A stretch of 64,000 bases of DNA from Paenibacillus taichungensis (GTDB lineage: Bacteria; Bacillota; Bacilli; Paenibacillales; Paenibacillaceae), in contig NZ_JABMCC010000112.1 of assembly GCF_013359905.1 (NCBI RefSeq), forward strand, positions 310,001 through 374,000, given 5' to 3'. Shown piece by piece: positions 8,547 through 16,823 of the stretch; positions within the stretch are counted from its first letter, which is position 1, and the number at the start of each line of letters is the position of its first letter. The translations under genes and the position numbers were made by a program. Under the pieces are notes generated by a model. It saw only the letters and a program-made list of their open reading frames with translations, was not told where the DNA came from and made no database searches.

Positions 8547-8560
8547 AGAACAATTGTTCG
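8547..8560. promoter_or_regulatory. Second LexA box upstream of yneA
   Basis: AGAACAATTGTTCG is a near-perfect inverted repeat (GAAC-AATT-GTTC) just upstream of the yneA -35. Confidence 0.75.
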
Positions 8561-8708
8561 CTTTTTTTTGTTGCATCCTACATTCCAATATCTTTCTTCT
8601 ATTGAAAAGGGACCTGTCATTTGCAGTATTTGATTAGACCAAAAGAAAATTTTCATCTTAATTCGCAAAAAAACATTGATTTTATGGCATTTTATTTAGA
8701 ACTTATGT

Positions 8709-8737
8709 TTGTACGAACGGAGGTTCTATGTTATAAT
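8709..8737 (+). promoter_or_regulatory. lexA promoter with embedded LexA box
   Basis: TTGTAC (8709-8714), 17 nt, TATAAT (8732-8737). The LexA box CGAACGGAGGTTCT (8714-8727) lies within it, so lexA should be autoregulated. Confidence 0.85.
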
Positions 8738-8772
8738 TTTCCCAAACGTTACTAAAATGGGGTTGATACGGT

Positions 8773-9399
8773 ATGTCGAAGATATCCAGCAGGCAACAGG
8801 CTATTCTGGAGTTTATACGCAATGAAGTCCGGTTGAAGGGGTATCCTCCTTCCGTACGCGAAATTGGTGAAGCCGTTGGATTGGCTTCCAGCTCTACAGT
8901 ACATGGACATCTGGATCGTTTGGAGAAGAAAGGTCTGATTAGACGTGACCCAACCAAACCAAGAGCCATTGAACTTCTCAGCCAGGAAGAGTCAGAGCAT
9001 TCACATCAGTTTGCTCACAGCGTTGCTCGCATTCCTGTCGTGGGTAAAGTTACTGCAGGGGTTCCGATCACAGCAACAGAAAATATCGAAGATTACTTCC
9101 CTCTTCCCACGCATTATGTAGGCGAACAGAAAGTATTCATGCTTTCTGTCGTAGGAGACAGTATGGTAGAAGCAGGCATTGTTAACGGAGACTATGTTAT
9201 CGTACGTCAGCAGCAAACTGCAGATAACGGCGATATCGTAGTAGCCATGACTGAAGACGATGAAGCAACGGTAAAAACGTTCTACAAAGAGAAAGATCAT
9301 ATTCGTCTTCAACCGGAAAATTCGACTTTTGAACCGTTGCGTTTGAAACACGTTAGCATCCTGGGCAAAGTCATCGGCCTTTTCCGTGATATTCATTAA
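8773..9399 (+). CDS. lexA: SOS repressor LexA
   Basis: The 208-residue repressor has an N-terminal winged helix (residues 1-65, with the SSSTVHGHLDRLEKKG recognition region) and a C-terminal S24 autoprotease domain. The Ala95-Gly96 cleavage site lies in KVTAGVPI, the catalytic Ser130 in GDSM and the catalytic Lys168 in ATVKTF. RecA filaments stimulate self-cleavage after DNA damage and so derepress the SOS regulon. It is divergent from yneA-ynzC, which carries matching operators, and its own promoter holds a LexA box. The length is normal. A bidirectional terminator separates it from the convergent aldehyde dehydrogenase gene. Confidence 0.97.
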   Translation: MSKISSRQQAILEFIRNEVRLKGYPPSVREIGEAVGLASSSTVHGHLDRLEKKGLIRRDPTKPRAIELLSQEESEHSHQFAHSVARIPVVGKVTAGVPITATENIEDYFPLPTHYVGEQKVFMLSVVGDSMVEAGIVNGDYVIVRQQQTADNGDIVVAMTEDDEATVKTFYKEKDHIRLQPENSTFEPLRLKHVSILGKVIGLFRDIH

Positions 9400-9431
9400 T
9401 ATGTATTCTAGTTGTACAGAAGTCTCACAAT

Positions 9432-9478
9432 AAGAAAAAAGAGGTTGTCCCGTTGAACGGGACAACCTCTTTTTTCTT
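9432..9478. terminator. Bidirectional terminator lexA / aldehyde dehydrogenase
   Basis: A stem of over 20 bp (core GAGGTTGTCCCG with CGGGACAACCTC) is flanked by A-runs and T-runs, so it works for both convergent genes. Confidence 0.92.
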
Positions 9479-9500
9479 ATACAATATATATTGTTCTACG

Positions 9501-10805
9501 TTAGTCGATTATTCGCTTAAGAATGCTTTTATGATGAGAGAACACATCAAAACTCTGTTGACCATGGTAAGAACCCATGCCACTTTCCCCTACGCCGCCA
9601 AACGGGAGATAATGTGATGTCATATGAGACAAGGTATCATTAATACAACCACCACCAAAAGAAACTTGATTCAGAACCTGATTCTGCAGATCTTCATCCT
9701 GAGTGAAGATATATAATGCCAGTGGTTTTGGACGACGAACAATCTCATCTAGCATGGGATCGAGGTCGGTATACTTAAATACAGGAAGAATTGGACCAAA
9801 GATCTCTTCTTGCATCACTGGGGATTTCCAATCCAATTCCCCCAGTACTGTTGGTTCAATGAGCAGCTGATCACGTTCAGAACGCCCACCGATCATTGCC
9901 TTGCCATCTTGGAGCAAAACGGATAAACGATCAAAGTTACGTGCATTGACAATGTGCGGAAAATCAGCATTTTTCATCACGTCATCTCCAAATTTATCCT
10001 GAATTTCTGCAGCGATCAATTCAAGTAATTTGTCATGTACGTGCTCGTGTACAAGCAAATAATCCGGAGCAACACAGGTTTGCCCAGCATTCAGGAATTT
10101 ACCGCGGACAATGCGCTGAGCCGCCAGCTTCAAATCCGCATCCTGATGAACAATGACCGGACTTTTACCGCCTAGTTCTAACGTAACTGGAGTCAAATGC
10201 TCAGCAGCTGCCTTCATAACAATACGACCAACACCTGTACTGCCTGTAAAGAAAATATAATCAAACTTTTCTTTCAACAATGCCGTACTCGTCTCAACTT
10301 CCCCTTCCATAACTGCCATGTACTCACTAGGAAATATCTCATGGATCAAATCATAAGTTAGACGTGACACGGCTGGGGTTAATTCTGACGGTTTTATAAT
10401 GGCACAGTTACCCGCAGCAATGGCTCCAATTAGAGGGCCGAAAGCCAGTTGGAACGGATAGTTCCATGGTGCAATAATAAGAGCAACTCCATAAGGTTCA
10501 GGATAAATGAAGCTTGTGCCATCGGGTATAGCAGAATTTGTAGGTACAGGTTTTGGTGTAGCCCATTCCTCCAAATGTTCCAATGCAAAATCCAGTTCAC
10601 CCAACACGATCCGAATCTCAGAGCCATAAGCCTCTGTTTCAGATTTATTTAGATCCGCACGAAGTGCGTCAAGAATACGTTGCTGATACTTCTCAATTCC
10701 CTGTCTCAATTGCTGAAGAGCACGAATACGGTACTCAATAGACTTCGTTTGTCCTGTATAAAAAAATGTCCGCTGTGCGGCAACCAGTTGCTTCTCTTGC
10801 TCCAT
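9501..10805 (-). CDS. NAD(P)-dependent aldehyde dehydrogenase (class 3 / YwdH-like)
   Basis: A 434-residue aldehyde dehydrogenase of the short, class-3-like type. The cofactor segment PWNYPFQL is near residue 115, FFTGSTGVG near 188, the general base Glu210 in LELGGKSP and the catalytic Cys244 in NAGQTC. It should oxidise aliphatic or aromatic aldehydes to acids; family members also reduce toxic lipid aldehydes. The length is slightly under the usual 450-460 residues because of the shorter C-terminus. The ATG at 10805 follows TTGGAGAT. It stands alone, convergent with lexA, with no sign of an operon. Confidence 0.92.
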   Translation of the reverse strand: MEQEKQLVAAQRTFFYTGQTKSIEYRIRALQQLRQGIEKYQQRILDALRADLNKSETEAYGSEIRIVLGELDFALEHLEEWATPKPVPTNSAIPDGTSFIYPEPYGVALIIAPWNYPFQLAFGPLIGAIAAGNCAIIKPSELTPAVSRLTYDLIHEIFPSEYMAVMEGEVETSTALLKEKFDYIFFTGSTGVGRIVMKAAAEHLTPVTLELGGKSPVIVHQDADLKLAAQRIVRGKFLNAGQTCVAPDYLLVHEHVHDKLLELIAAEIQDKFGDDVMKNADFPHIVNARNFDRLSVLLQDGKAMIGGRSERDQLLIEPTVLGELDWKSPVMQEEIFGPILPVFKYTDLDPMLDEIVRRPKPLALYIFTQDEDLQNQVLNQVSFGGGCINDTLSHMTSHYLPFGGVGESGMGSYHGQQSFDVFSHHKSILKRIID

Positions 10806-11203
10806 ATTAACATCTCCAATTAATTGTTCAAAATTTAATTTCTAAAAACATAAATGAATTATAACGCAATTATATGAAACTATCAACATATAGATACTGT
10901 AAATACAGAGCAAACAATCTAAACATACTCTCGCTTCAACGATATGATCATATCTTAATTAACCATTCTATTTCTTATTGACTACGTAAAAAGCCTCAAC
11001 ACTAATATGCCAATATTTTATGCTACGAATGCCAGCTTCCTCTTTACATTTTTATTCCCGTCCCCGTTTTAGTCAAACATGATGTATCCATCCTTCCAAA
11101 TGATGGGCACGTGTTCTGTCTATATTTTCTCTCACTGAATTTTTTCTTCATTATATACACTTTGAGGGAGGATCCACACTGACATCTCTTTATTAGAATA
11201 GGA
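10806..11203. other. Gene-free AT-rich region upstream of the acetyltransferase promoter
   Basis: About 400 nt with no supported gene. It holds the aldehyde dehydrogenase promoter side and ends at the strong promoter at 11204; I see no repeat or RNA element in it. Confidence 0.6.
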
Positions 11204-11232
11204 TTGACAATAAAGGAGGTCATTGTTATAAT
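11204..11232 (+). promoter_or_regulatory. Strong sigma-A promoter of the leader/acetyltransferase unit
   Basis: A consensus TTGACA (11204-11209), 17-nt spacer and TATAAT (11227-11232). Transcription would start near 11240, giving a leader of about 115 nt before the acetyltransferase gene. Confidence 0.9.
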
Positions 11233-11263
11233 CGCCCTCATATCTTAAGGAAGGATGATTCAG

Positions 11264-11317
11264 ATGATTCGTCGTCTAAAAAAACTAAAGAATGTGGCTA
11301 CCGCATCACGCTTCTAA
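11264..11317 (+). CDS. Regulatory leader peptide, 17 residues
   Basis: A short ORF, MIRRLKKLKNVATASRF, begins with ATG 9-10 nt after an AAGGAAGG ribosome site and ends with TAA inside the 5' arm of a hairpin. Its position between a consensus promoter and a CatB/Vat-like resistance gene is the layout of drug-responsive attenuators (cat, erm, vga). The R-L-K and K-L-K triplets match the R/K-x-R/K pattern that stalls macrolide-bound ribosomes in several known leaders. The stalling drug and mechanism are inference. Confidence 0.7.
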   Translation: MIRRLKKLKNVATASRF

Positions 11318-11342
11318 GTTACTCAGAAATAAAACTTAGAAG
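11311..11342 (+). promoter_or_regulatory. Attenuator hairpin ahead of the acetyltransferase gene
   Basis: CTTCTAAGTT (11311-11320) pairs perfectly with AACTTAGAAG (11333-11342), with a 12-nt loop. The 5' arm overlaps the leader's last codons and stop; the 3' arm abuts the GCGAGGA ribosome site of the acetyltransferase gene. A ribosome stalled in the leader would disrupt it and expose the site. There is no U-tract, so translational rather than transcriptional attenuation is more likely. Confidence 0.7.
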
Positions 11343-11355
11343 CGAGGAAACTAAA

Positions 11356-12015
11356 ATGAATATAAACCAATTTAATCACTGGTCTGAAATTAAGTATTTA
11401 AAGGATATTGTAACCAATCCATTAATCGAAGTCGGCGATTACTCTTATTACTCCGGTTATTATGATAACAATTCATCTTTTGAAGACGGATGCGTGAGAT
11501 ATTTATGGGGAGATGACAAATCCAGGAGCTTATTCAACCCCATTGAGGACTTTGGATGGCAAATAGATCGATTGATTATTGGTAATTATGTATGTATCGC
11601 AGCCGGTGTTGTTATTCTTATGGGAGGAAATAACAATCATCATGCGGAGTGGATCACTGTTTATCCGTTCGCTGATCAAATTAGCCATTCCTTCTCACCC
11701 AAGGGAGATACCATTATAGAAAGCGATGCATGGATCGGCATGAATGCAATGATTATGCCTGGTGTTACCATTGGTGAAGGTGCGATTGTTGCAGCAGGCT
11801 CAGTTGTAACAAAAGATGTCGCCCCTTACACGATAGTTGGTGGCAATCCTGCAAAAGAAGTTAGGAAGCGTTTCTCAGAAGAAGAAATCATGAAGTTAAA
11901 AGAAATGCGCTGGTTTGATTGGAAAAGAGAATCAATTGAAGCAGTCACTCACTTACTTTCTAGTTCTTCAATTAACGAGTTATATGAGCACTACTTATCA
12001 GAAATTAAGGACTGA
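11356..12015 (+). CDS. CatB/Vat-family hexapeptide-repeat acetyltransferase (putative antibiotic resistance)
   Basis: A 219-residue xenobiotic acetyltransferase. Left-handed beta-helix hexapeptide repeats run from about residue 72 to 165 (IGNYVCIAAGVVI; ESDAWIGMNAMIMPGVTIGEGAIVAAGSVVTKDV). The loop GNNNHHAEW at about 91-99 carries the family's catalytic histidine (His95 or His96), and the C-terminus is the usual helix pair with the GNPAKEVRKRF signature. Homologues acetylate chloramphenicol (CatB) or type A streptogramins (Vat) with acetyl-CoA; sequence alone does not decide between them. It has its own promoter, a leader peptide and attenuator, and a terminator at 12031. Confidence 0.88.
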   Translation: MNINQFNHWSEIKYLKDIVTNPLIEVGDYSYYSGYYDNNSSFEDGCVRYLWGDDKSRSLFNPIEDFGWQIDRLIIGNYVCIAAGVVILMGGNNNHHAEWITVYPFADQISHSFSPKGDTIIESDAWIGMNAMIMPGVTIGEGAIVAAGSVVTKDVAPYTIVGGNPAKEVRKRFSEEEIMKLKEMRWFDWKRESIEAVTHLLSSSSINELYEHYLSEIKD

Positions 12016-12030
12016 GTTCCTATAGATATA

Positions 12031-12065
12031 AAGCTAGGTAGAATATTATTCTACCTAGCTTTTTT
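12031..12065 (+). terminator. Terminator of the acetyltransferase gene
   Basis: A perfect 14-bp stem (AAGCTAGGTAGAAT, 12031-12044, with 12048-12061) with a 3-nt loop, followed by T-rich sequence. Confidence 0.92.
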
Positions 12066-12081
12066 ATATCTCCCGCCAAAA

Positions 12082-12116
12082 AAAAGAAAAACCCCTCAGC
12101 GCTAGAGCGCCAAGGG
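12082..12116 (-). terminator. Terminator of glnA
   Basis: A GC-rich imperfect stem (CCCTTGGCGCT / AGCGCTGAGGGG on the minus strand) is followed by TTTTTCTTTTTTT. Confidence 0.88.
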
Positions 12117-12125
12117 ATTCAGCTA

Positions 12126-13454
12126 TTAGTACAACGTGATATATTGATCGCGTTCCCATTGGTGGACTTGTGTACGGTACATGTCCCACTCAATTTCTTT
12201 CAGCTCGTAGAAGTGAGCCAGGGCGTGGTCGCCGAGAGCATCACAGATAACTTCGCTGCGGATCAATTCGTTCAATGCTTCTTTCAGGTCAGCCGGCAAG
12301 CTTGGAATGCCTTCTTCCACACGCTCTTCTTCTGACATGATGTAGATGTTACGGTCAATCGGAGCTGGTAAGGAAAGCTCACGTTTGATTCCATCCAGAC
12401 CTGCTTTCAATAAAACAGCCAATGCCAAGTATGGGTTAGCAGCTGGATCCGGATTACGAACCTCAACACGTGTACTCAGACCACGGGAAGCTGGAATACG
12501 GATCATTGGGCTACGGTTACTGGCGGACCATGCTACATAACAAGGGGCTTCATAACCTGGTACAAGACGTTTGTATGAGTTCACAGTTGGGTTAGTAATT
12601 GCTGCAAACGCACGCGCATGCTTCAAAGTTCCAGCCATGAAGTGACGTGCAGTTTTGCTCAGACCCAGCTCGTCAGACTCGTCTACGAATGCGTTCACTT
12701 TGCCTTGGAACAAGGATTGGTTACAGTGCATACCAGAACCGTTCATACCAAACAGCGGTTTCGGCATAAAGGTAGCATGTAGACCATGTTGACGTGCAAT
12801 CGTTTTAACAACGAGTTTGAACGTTTGAATCTGGTCTGCTGCTTTTAGAGCATCAGCATATTTAAAGTCGATCTCATGCTGACCTGGAGCTACCTCATGG
12901 TGGGAAGCTTCGATCTCAAAGCCCATTTCTTCAAGTGTGATAACGATGTCACGACGACAGTTTTCACCAAGATCCGTAGGCGCAAGGTCGAAATATCCAC
13001 CTTGGTCATTCAGTTCGTTAGTCGGGTTTCCTTTTTCGTCTGTTTTGAACAAGAAGAACTCTGGTTCAGGACCGACGTTGAAGGAAGTGAATCCCATTTC
13101 TTCGGCTTCTTTCAGGTTTCGTTTCAAGATGCCACGCGGATCTCCTGGAAACGGATTACCATCCGGAAGATATACGTCGCAAATCAGTCGAGCAACACGG
13201 TTCTCGGCTACCCAAGGGAAAATGAGCCAAGAATCAAGATCAGGATAGAGGTACATATCAGATTCTTCGATACGCACGTAACCTTCAATGGAAGAACCAT
13301 CAAACATCATTTTATTGTCCAGAGCCTTGGTTAGTTGGCTCACAGGAATTTCAACGTTTTTGATTGATCCAAGCAGATCGGTAAATTGCAAACGAATGAA
13401 TCGTACATTTTCTTCTTTTGAGATGCGTAGTATGTCTTCTTTAGTAAAACTCAC
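12126..13454 (-). CDS. glnA: Glutamine synthetase type I
   Basis: The 442-residue enzyme makes glutamine from glutamate, ammonia and ATP. Diagnostic segments: FDGSSIEGY (about 51-59), the ATP-binding KPLFGMNGSGMH region, NPTVNSYKRLVPGYEAP, and the C-terminal RDQYITLY. The length matches Bacillus-type GSI-alpha, which is regulated by feedback inhibition and by binding to GlnR rather than by adenylylation. It follows glnR by 129 nt on the same strand, giving the classic glnRA operon. The spacer contains no second GlnR operator that I can see. Confidence 0.97.
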   Translation of the reverse strand: MSFTKEDILRISKEENVRFIRLQFTDLLGSIKNVEIPVSQLTKALDNKMMFDGSSIEGYVRIEESDMYLYPDLDSWLIFPWVAENRVARLICDVYLPDGNPFPGDPRGILKRNLKEAEEMGFTSFNVGPEPEFFLFKTDEKGNPTNELNDQGGYFDLAPTDLGENCRRDIVITLEEMGFEIEASHHEVAPGQHEIDFKYADALKAADQIQTFKLVVKTIARQHGLHATFMPKPLFGMNGSGMHCNQSLFQGKVNAFVDESDELGLSKTARHFMAGTLKHARAFAAITNPTVNSYKRLVPGYEAPCYVAWSASNRSPMIRIPASRGLSTRVEVRNPDPAANPYLALAVLLKAGLDGIKRELSLPAPIDRNIYIMSEEERVEEGIPSLPADLKEALNELIRSEVICDALGDHALAHFYELKEIEWDMYRTQVHQWERDQYITLY

Positions 13455-13583
13455 GATACCCTCTCCCTTTCTTCTCTGCGTATTTGGCTTGCCTGTTATA
13501 TTTGTACATTAGAATATTGCACGGGTCAAGGAGTTCTCCTACCCAAAAGCAGGATTTCCCCTGACCTACGAGGTTATACGAAC

Positions 13584-14000
13584 TTATTTTTTATTAAAGA
13601 ATCGGGAAAGCTCTCCCTGGATGAGAGATACTTGTCCAGGTCTCTTACCTGACACCAGTTGTTGTTTAAGCAGACGATGCAGTTGGGAGTCCGACAGCTC
13701 TCTGCGTTTTACTTCCGTATCGGCTGTAATAACCGTTGCTTCTTCTGACTCTTTGGATACAGGATTCATCACTTGTTTAATGCCCGCGATGTTAACTCCT
13801 TTTTCAATCAGAGCCTTGATTTCCAGCAATCGTTCTACGTCATTAAAAGAGAACAAACGCTGATTACCTGACGTTCTCGCAGGAACAATCAAACTGTGCT
13901 GCTCATAATAACGAATCTGACGCGCGGACAGATCCGTAAGTTTCATTACAATACCTATCGGGAATAAGGCCATATTTCTGCGAATTTCGTCACCCATCAT
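13584..14000 (-). CDS. glnR: Nitrogen repressor GlnR (MerR family)
   Basis: A 138-residue MerR-type regulator: helix-turn-helix in residues about 14-50 (IGIVMKLTDLSARQIRYYEQHSLI), then a short coiled dimerisation helix and a C-terminal tail that senses feedback-inhibited glutamine synthetase. It represses glnRA and other nitrogen genes under nitrogen excess. An operator and promoter lie just upstream (14034-14085). The two adjacent ATGs at 14000 and 13997 leave the start uncertain by one residue. Confidence 0.95.
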   Translation of the reverse strand: MMGDEIRRNMALFPIGIVMKLTDLSARQIRYYEQHSLIVPARTSGNQRLFSFNDVERLLEIKALIEKGVNIAGIKQVMNPVSKESEEATVITADTEVKRRELSDSQLHRLLKQQLVSGKRPGQVSLIQGELSRFFNKK

Positions 14001-14033
14001 TCATCAACCTTCCAGTCATCTATTCTTCACTCT

Positions 14034-14063
14034 ATTGTACATTTAGTTATTACTAAGTGTCAA
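14034..14063 (-). promoter_or_regulatory. glnRA promoter
   Basis: Minus strand: TTGACA (14063-14058), 18 nt, TACAAT (14039-14034). Confidence 0.7.
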
Positions 14064-14068
14064 TGATG

Positions 14069-14085
14069 TGTTAGATAAACTCACA
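14069..14085. promoter_or_regulatory. GlnR/TnrA operator
   Basis: TGTTA-7 nt-TCACA exactly fits TGTNA-N7-TNACA and lies directly upstream of the glnRA -35. It overlaps the last codons of the upstream gene. Confidence 0.85.
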
Positions 14086-15334
14086 ATAATTTACGTTCTT
14101 TCATCGTTTGTAATGCCATCAAAACGCCATATTTAACATGAGAGTATGTTAAACCACCCTGCATATAGCCAATATAAGGCTCACGGATAGGCGCATCTGC
14201 AGATAATTCAAGGCTTCCACCCTGTATAAACGTACCTGCCGCCATGATGACAGGATGCTCGTAACCCGGCATATCCCACGGTTCAGGAACAACATGGCTA
14301 TCTACCGCAGCAGCCCGCTGTATTCCTTGTACAAAGGCAATTAAATGTTCGGCCGAACTGAATTGAACAGCCTGAATCAGATCTGTACGTATCTCGTTCC
14401 ATGCCGGTTTGGTTACAAATCCAGATGCAGCAAACATCGCCGCAGCGAATGTGCTGCCTTTAATGGCCTGTCCCACAATTGTCGGAGCCATGTAAAGTCC
14501 TTGGTAGATGCCACGAGTTGTTCCCAACATCGCGCCAACTTCACCGCCAATTCCAGGAGCAGTCAAACGATAGGCAGCCAATTGTACGTACTTTTCCTTC
14601 CCGCATATGTATCCACCGGTTTCCGCCAGACCTCCACCGGGATTTTTAATCAGTGAACCTGCCATCAGATCTACCCCGATTTCAGTTGGTTCACGTTCCT
14701 CCGTGAATTCACCATAACAGTTATCCACAAATACGATGAGATCTTCCTTGATCGCCTTTACACGTGCAACCATTTCAGCGATTTCTTCAATACAGAAGGA
14801 AGATCTCCAATCATATCCTCTGGAGCGTTGAATACCAATGACTTTTGTCGCTGCATTGATACTTTTCTCTACTGCCGTCCAATCTACTCCTCCATCTTCT
14901 AACAGAGCCGTCTCTCGATAGCCAATGCCGAAATCCCGTAACGATCCTGTCCCATCACCAGGCTTGCCAATTACCTTATGCAATGTGTCATAGGGCTTAC
15001 CCGTAATGTACAATAACTCGTCACCTGGACGGAGCACACCGAACAAAGCTGTAGCAATTGTATGGGTACCAGACGCAAAATGGGGACGCACCAGTGCCGC
15101 CTCTGCACCAAACACATCGGCATATACTTCATCAAGCACCTCACGCCCCCGATCGTTATACGCGTAACCCGTTGAACCCGCAAAGTGAAAATCGCTGACT
15201 TTTCTACGTTGAAAAGCATTGATTACTTTCCATTGGTTATGATCGGTGATCCGGTCAATCTGTTGCAATTGCCCCGCAATCTGATTTTCAACTTGTCGTT
15301 GAAGTTCAATAATCTCTGAATCAAAGCTTGCCAT
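14081..15334 (-). CDS. ynbB: Methionine gamma-lyase-like PLP enzyme (YnbB, 'aluminium resistance' family)
   Basis: A 417-residue fold-type I PLP protein of the methionine gamma-lyase family that Bacillales always carry next to glnR. Visible features: FHFAGSTGYAYNDRGREVLDEVYA near residue 50, VFVDNCYGEF (PLP-pairing Asp) near 205, and the probable PLP lysine in GSLIKNPGGGLAETGG. The physiological substrate is not established; the name derives from an aluminium-tolerance screen. The order hflX-ynbB-glnR-glnA is as in B. subtilis. Its 3' end contains the GlnR operator. Confidence 0.88.
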   Translation of the reverse strand: MASFDSEIIELQRQVENQIAGQLQQIDRITDHNQWKVINAFQRRKVSDFHFAGSTGYAYNDRGREVLDEVYADVFGAEAALVRPHFASGTHTIATALFGVLRPGDELLYITGKPYDTLHKVIGKPGDGTGSLRDFGIGYRETALLEDGGVDWTAVEKSINAATKVIGIQRSRGYDWRSSFCIEEIAEMVARVKAIKEDLIVFVDNCYGEFTEEREPTEIGVDLMAGSLIKNPGGGLAETGGYICGKEKYVQLAAYRLTAPGIGGEVGAMLGTTRGIYQGLYMAPTIVGQAIKGSTFAAAMFAASGFVTKPAWNEIRTDLIQAVQFSSAEHLIAFVQGIQRAAAVDSHVVPEPWDMPGYEHPVIMAAGTFIQGGSLELSADAPIREPYIGYMQGGLTYSHVKYGVLMALQTMKERKLL

Positions 15335-15417
15335 CTTACTTCATTCCCCTTCATACACGAATCTGACGTCAAACATCAATTATCGTGTCAACTTATCATA
15401 CAAATATGTCATCGATG

Positions 15418-16704
15418 TTACAGTTGTATGAAATCTTCAAGTAAATAACCGAATTTCTCATATTCGCCTTTTTGCAGTTCCACTTCATAAATTACATCAT
15501 TATCTTCAAATGTGGTCTCAACAACATCACCAATTTTATAAAGTACAGATGTAAGATCCCCACGCTCAGCCGGAATACGGAAGCGTTTCGTGTCACCAGT
15601 CAATTCAGCCTGGATAAGCTCCCGAATTTTCTGCAAGTCATCGGCATCCAGAGCGCTCACTTTGATATGCTCTTTATCCAAAGGAAGCATTTCAAGTTGC
15701 TCCGGTGTACAAGCATCCTTTTTGTTATACAATACCAATTGAGGCTTGTCCCCTGAACCCAGTTGCTGCAAAATGGTGTGTACCGTTTTCATCTGATCTT
15801 CACGCATTGCAGACGATGCATCGACCACATGTAATATAAGGTCCGCTTCATTCACTTCCTCCAGCGTTGCACGGAAAGCCGCAATCAGATCATGAGGAAG
15901 GTTTTGTATAAACCCAACCGTATCAGTGAGTACGATTTCTTTACCACTTGGCAGTTCCATCGTCCGAGAGGTTGGATCCAGTGTGGCAAACAGCTGGTCT
16001 TGAATATACACATCTGCCGCCGTTAATTGTTTAAGCAAGGTGGATTTACCCGCATTCGTATAACCTACAAGGGCTACCTGAACGATCCCTGTCTTTTTGC
16101 GACGCTCCCGGTGCAGCTTGCGATGACGTGTCACTTCTTCCAAATGACGCTTCAAGTCATCTATGCGGCCACGAATATGTCGACGATCCGTCTCCAGTTT
16201 ACTTTCACCTGGACCCCGCGTTCCAATTCCGCCACCAAGTCTGGACAAATTCTTCCCATGACCCGACAAACGTGGTAACAAATAGCTCAACTGAGCCAAT
16301 TCAACCTGTATAATACCTTCTCTCGTGTTGGCGCGCTGCGCAAAAATATCCAAAATCAGCTGGGTGCGATCAATAATTTTGAGATCCAACGCTTCTTCCA
16401 GGTTACGCACCTGAGCACCGGACAGCTCCTGGTCAAAAATAGCTGTTGTTGCTCCCATTTCCTCAGCCACTGCACGAAGTTCTTCCACTTTCCCCTTACC
16501 AATGAACCATTTGGTGTCCCGGGTTTTCAGGTTCTGTGACAATACACTCAGCACTTCTACGCCTGCCGTCTCCGCGAGTTTTACCAACTCCTCAAGGGAG
16601 TACTCCGGGTTAATACCTGAACGTTTGACCTCATCGGTAACCAGACTCACCAATACGGCGCGATCCTTCTTTACCATATCTGTATCATGTGTGCCATTTG
16701 TCAT
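15418..16704 (-). CDS. hflX: Ribosome-associated GTPase HflX
   Basis: The 428-residue GTPase rescues and splits stalled or stressed ribosomes. The N-terminal HflX domain (about 1-170) ends in the Gly-rich linker GHGKNLSRLGGGIGTRGPGESKLE, followed by a coiled linker and the G domain: G1 GYTNAGKS, G3 DTVGFI, G4 NKKD. Because HflX can protect against macrolides and lincosamides in Gram-positives, its presence about 4 kb from an acetyltransferase resistance gene is noteworthy but probably coincidental. Confidence 0.95.
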   Translation of the reverse strand: MTNGTHDTDMVKKDRAVLVSLVTDEVKRSGINPEYSLEELVKLAETAGVEVLSVLSQNLKTRDTKWFIGKGKVEELRAVAEEMGATTAIFDQELSGAQVRNLEEALDLKIIDRTQLILDIFAQRANTREGIIQVELAQLSYLLPRLSGHGKNLSRLGGGIGTRGPGESKLETDRRHIRGRIDDLKRHLEEVTRHRKLHRERRKKTGIVQVALVGYTNAGKSTLLKQLTAADVYIQDQLFATLDPTSRTMELPSGKEIVLTDTVGFIQNLPHDLIAAFRATLEEVNEADLILHVVDASSAMREDQMKTVHTILQQLGSGDKPQLVLYNKKDACTPEQLEMLPLDKEHIKVSALDADDLQKIRELIQAELTGDTKRFRIPAERGDLTSVLYKIGDVVETTFEDNDVIYEVELQKGEYEKFGYLLEDFIQL

Positions 16705-16823
16705 CGTGTATATTCACTCCTTCTATTACGTTTCCGCATATATTCTGTGCCACCATGGTTCCATGGCATGCTTTAAGCCGAACCGGTTAACCCGGCCGGC
16801 TGCTTTAAAAACTATATTATCGC

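Larger units (their letters stand above)
8467..8772. other. Divergent lexA/yneA control region
   Basis: About 300 nt between the yneA and lexA start codons. It contains both promoters and three or four LexA-box-like sequences; the middle (8565-8700) is AT-rich with no recognisable element. Confidence 0.85.

Noticed and set aside
10986..11241. Minus-strand open frame at 11044-11241
   Set aside because: It covers the plus-strand promoter, has no ribosome site and a random-looking composition.
16735..16823. Terminator between hflX and spoVK
   Set aside because: A GC-rich imperfect dyad (AGCCGG...CGGCT) is present but no U-tract follows on the minus strand, so I did not call it.
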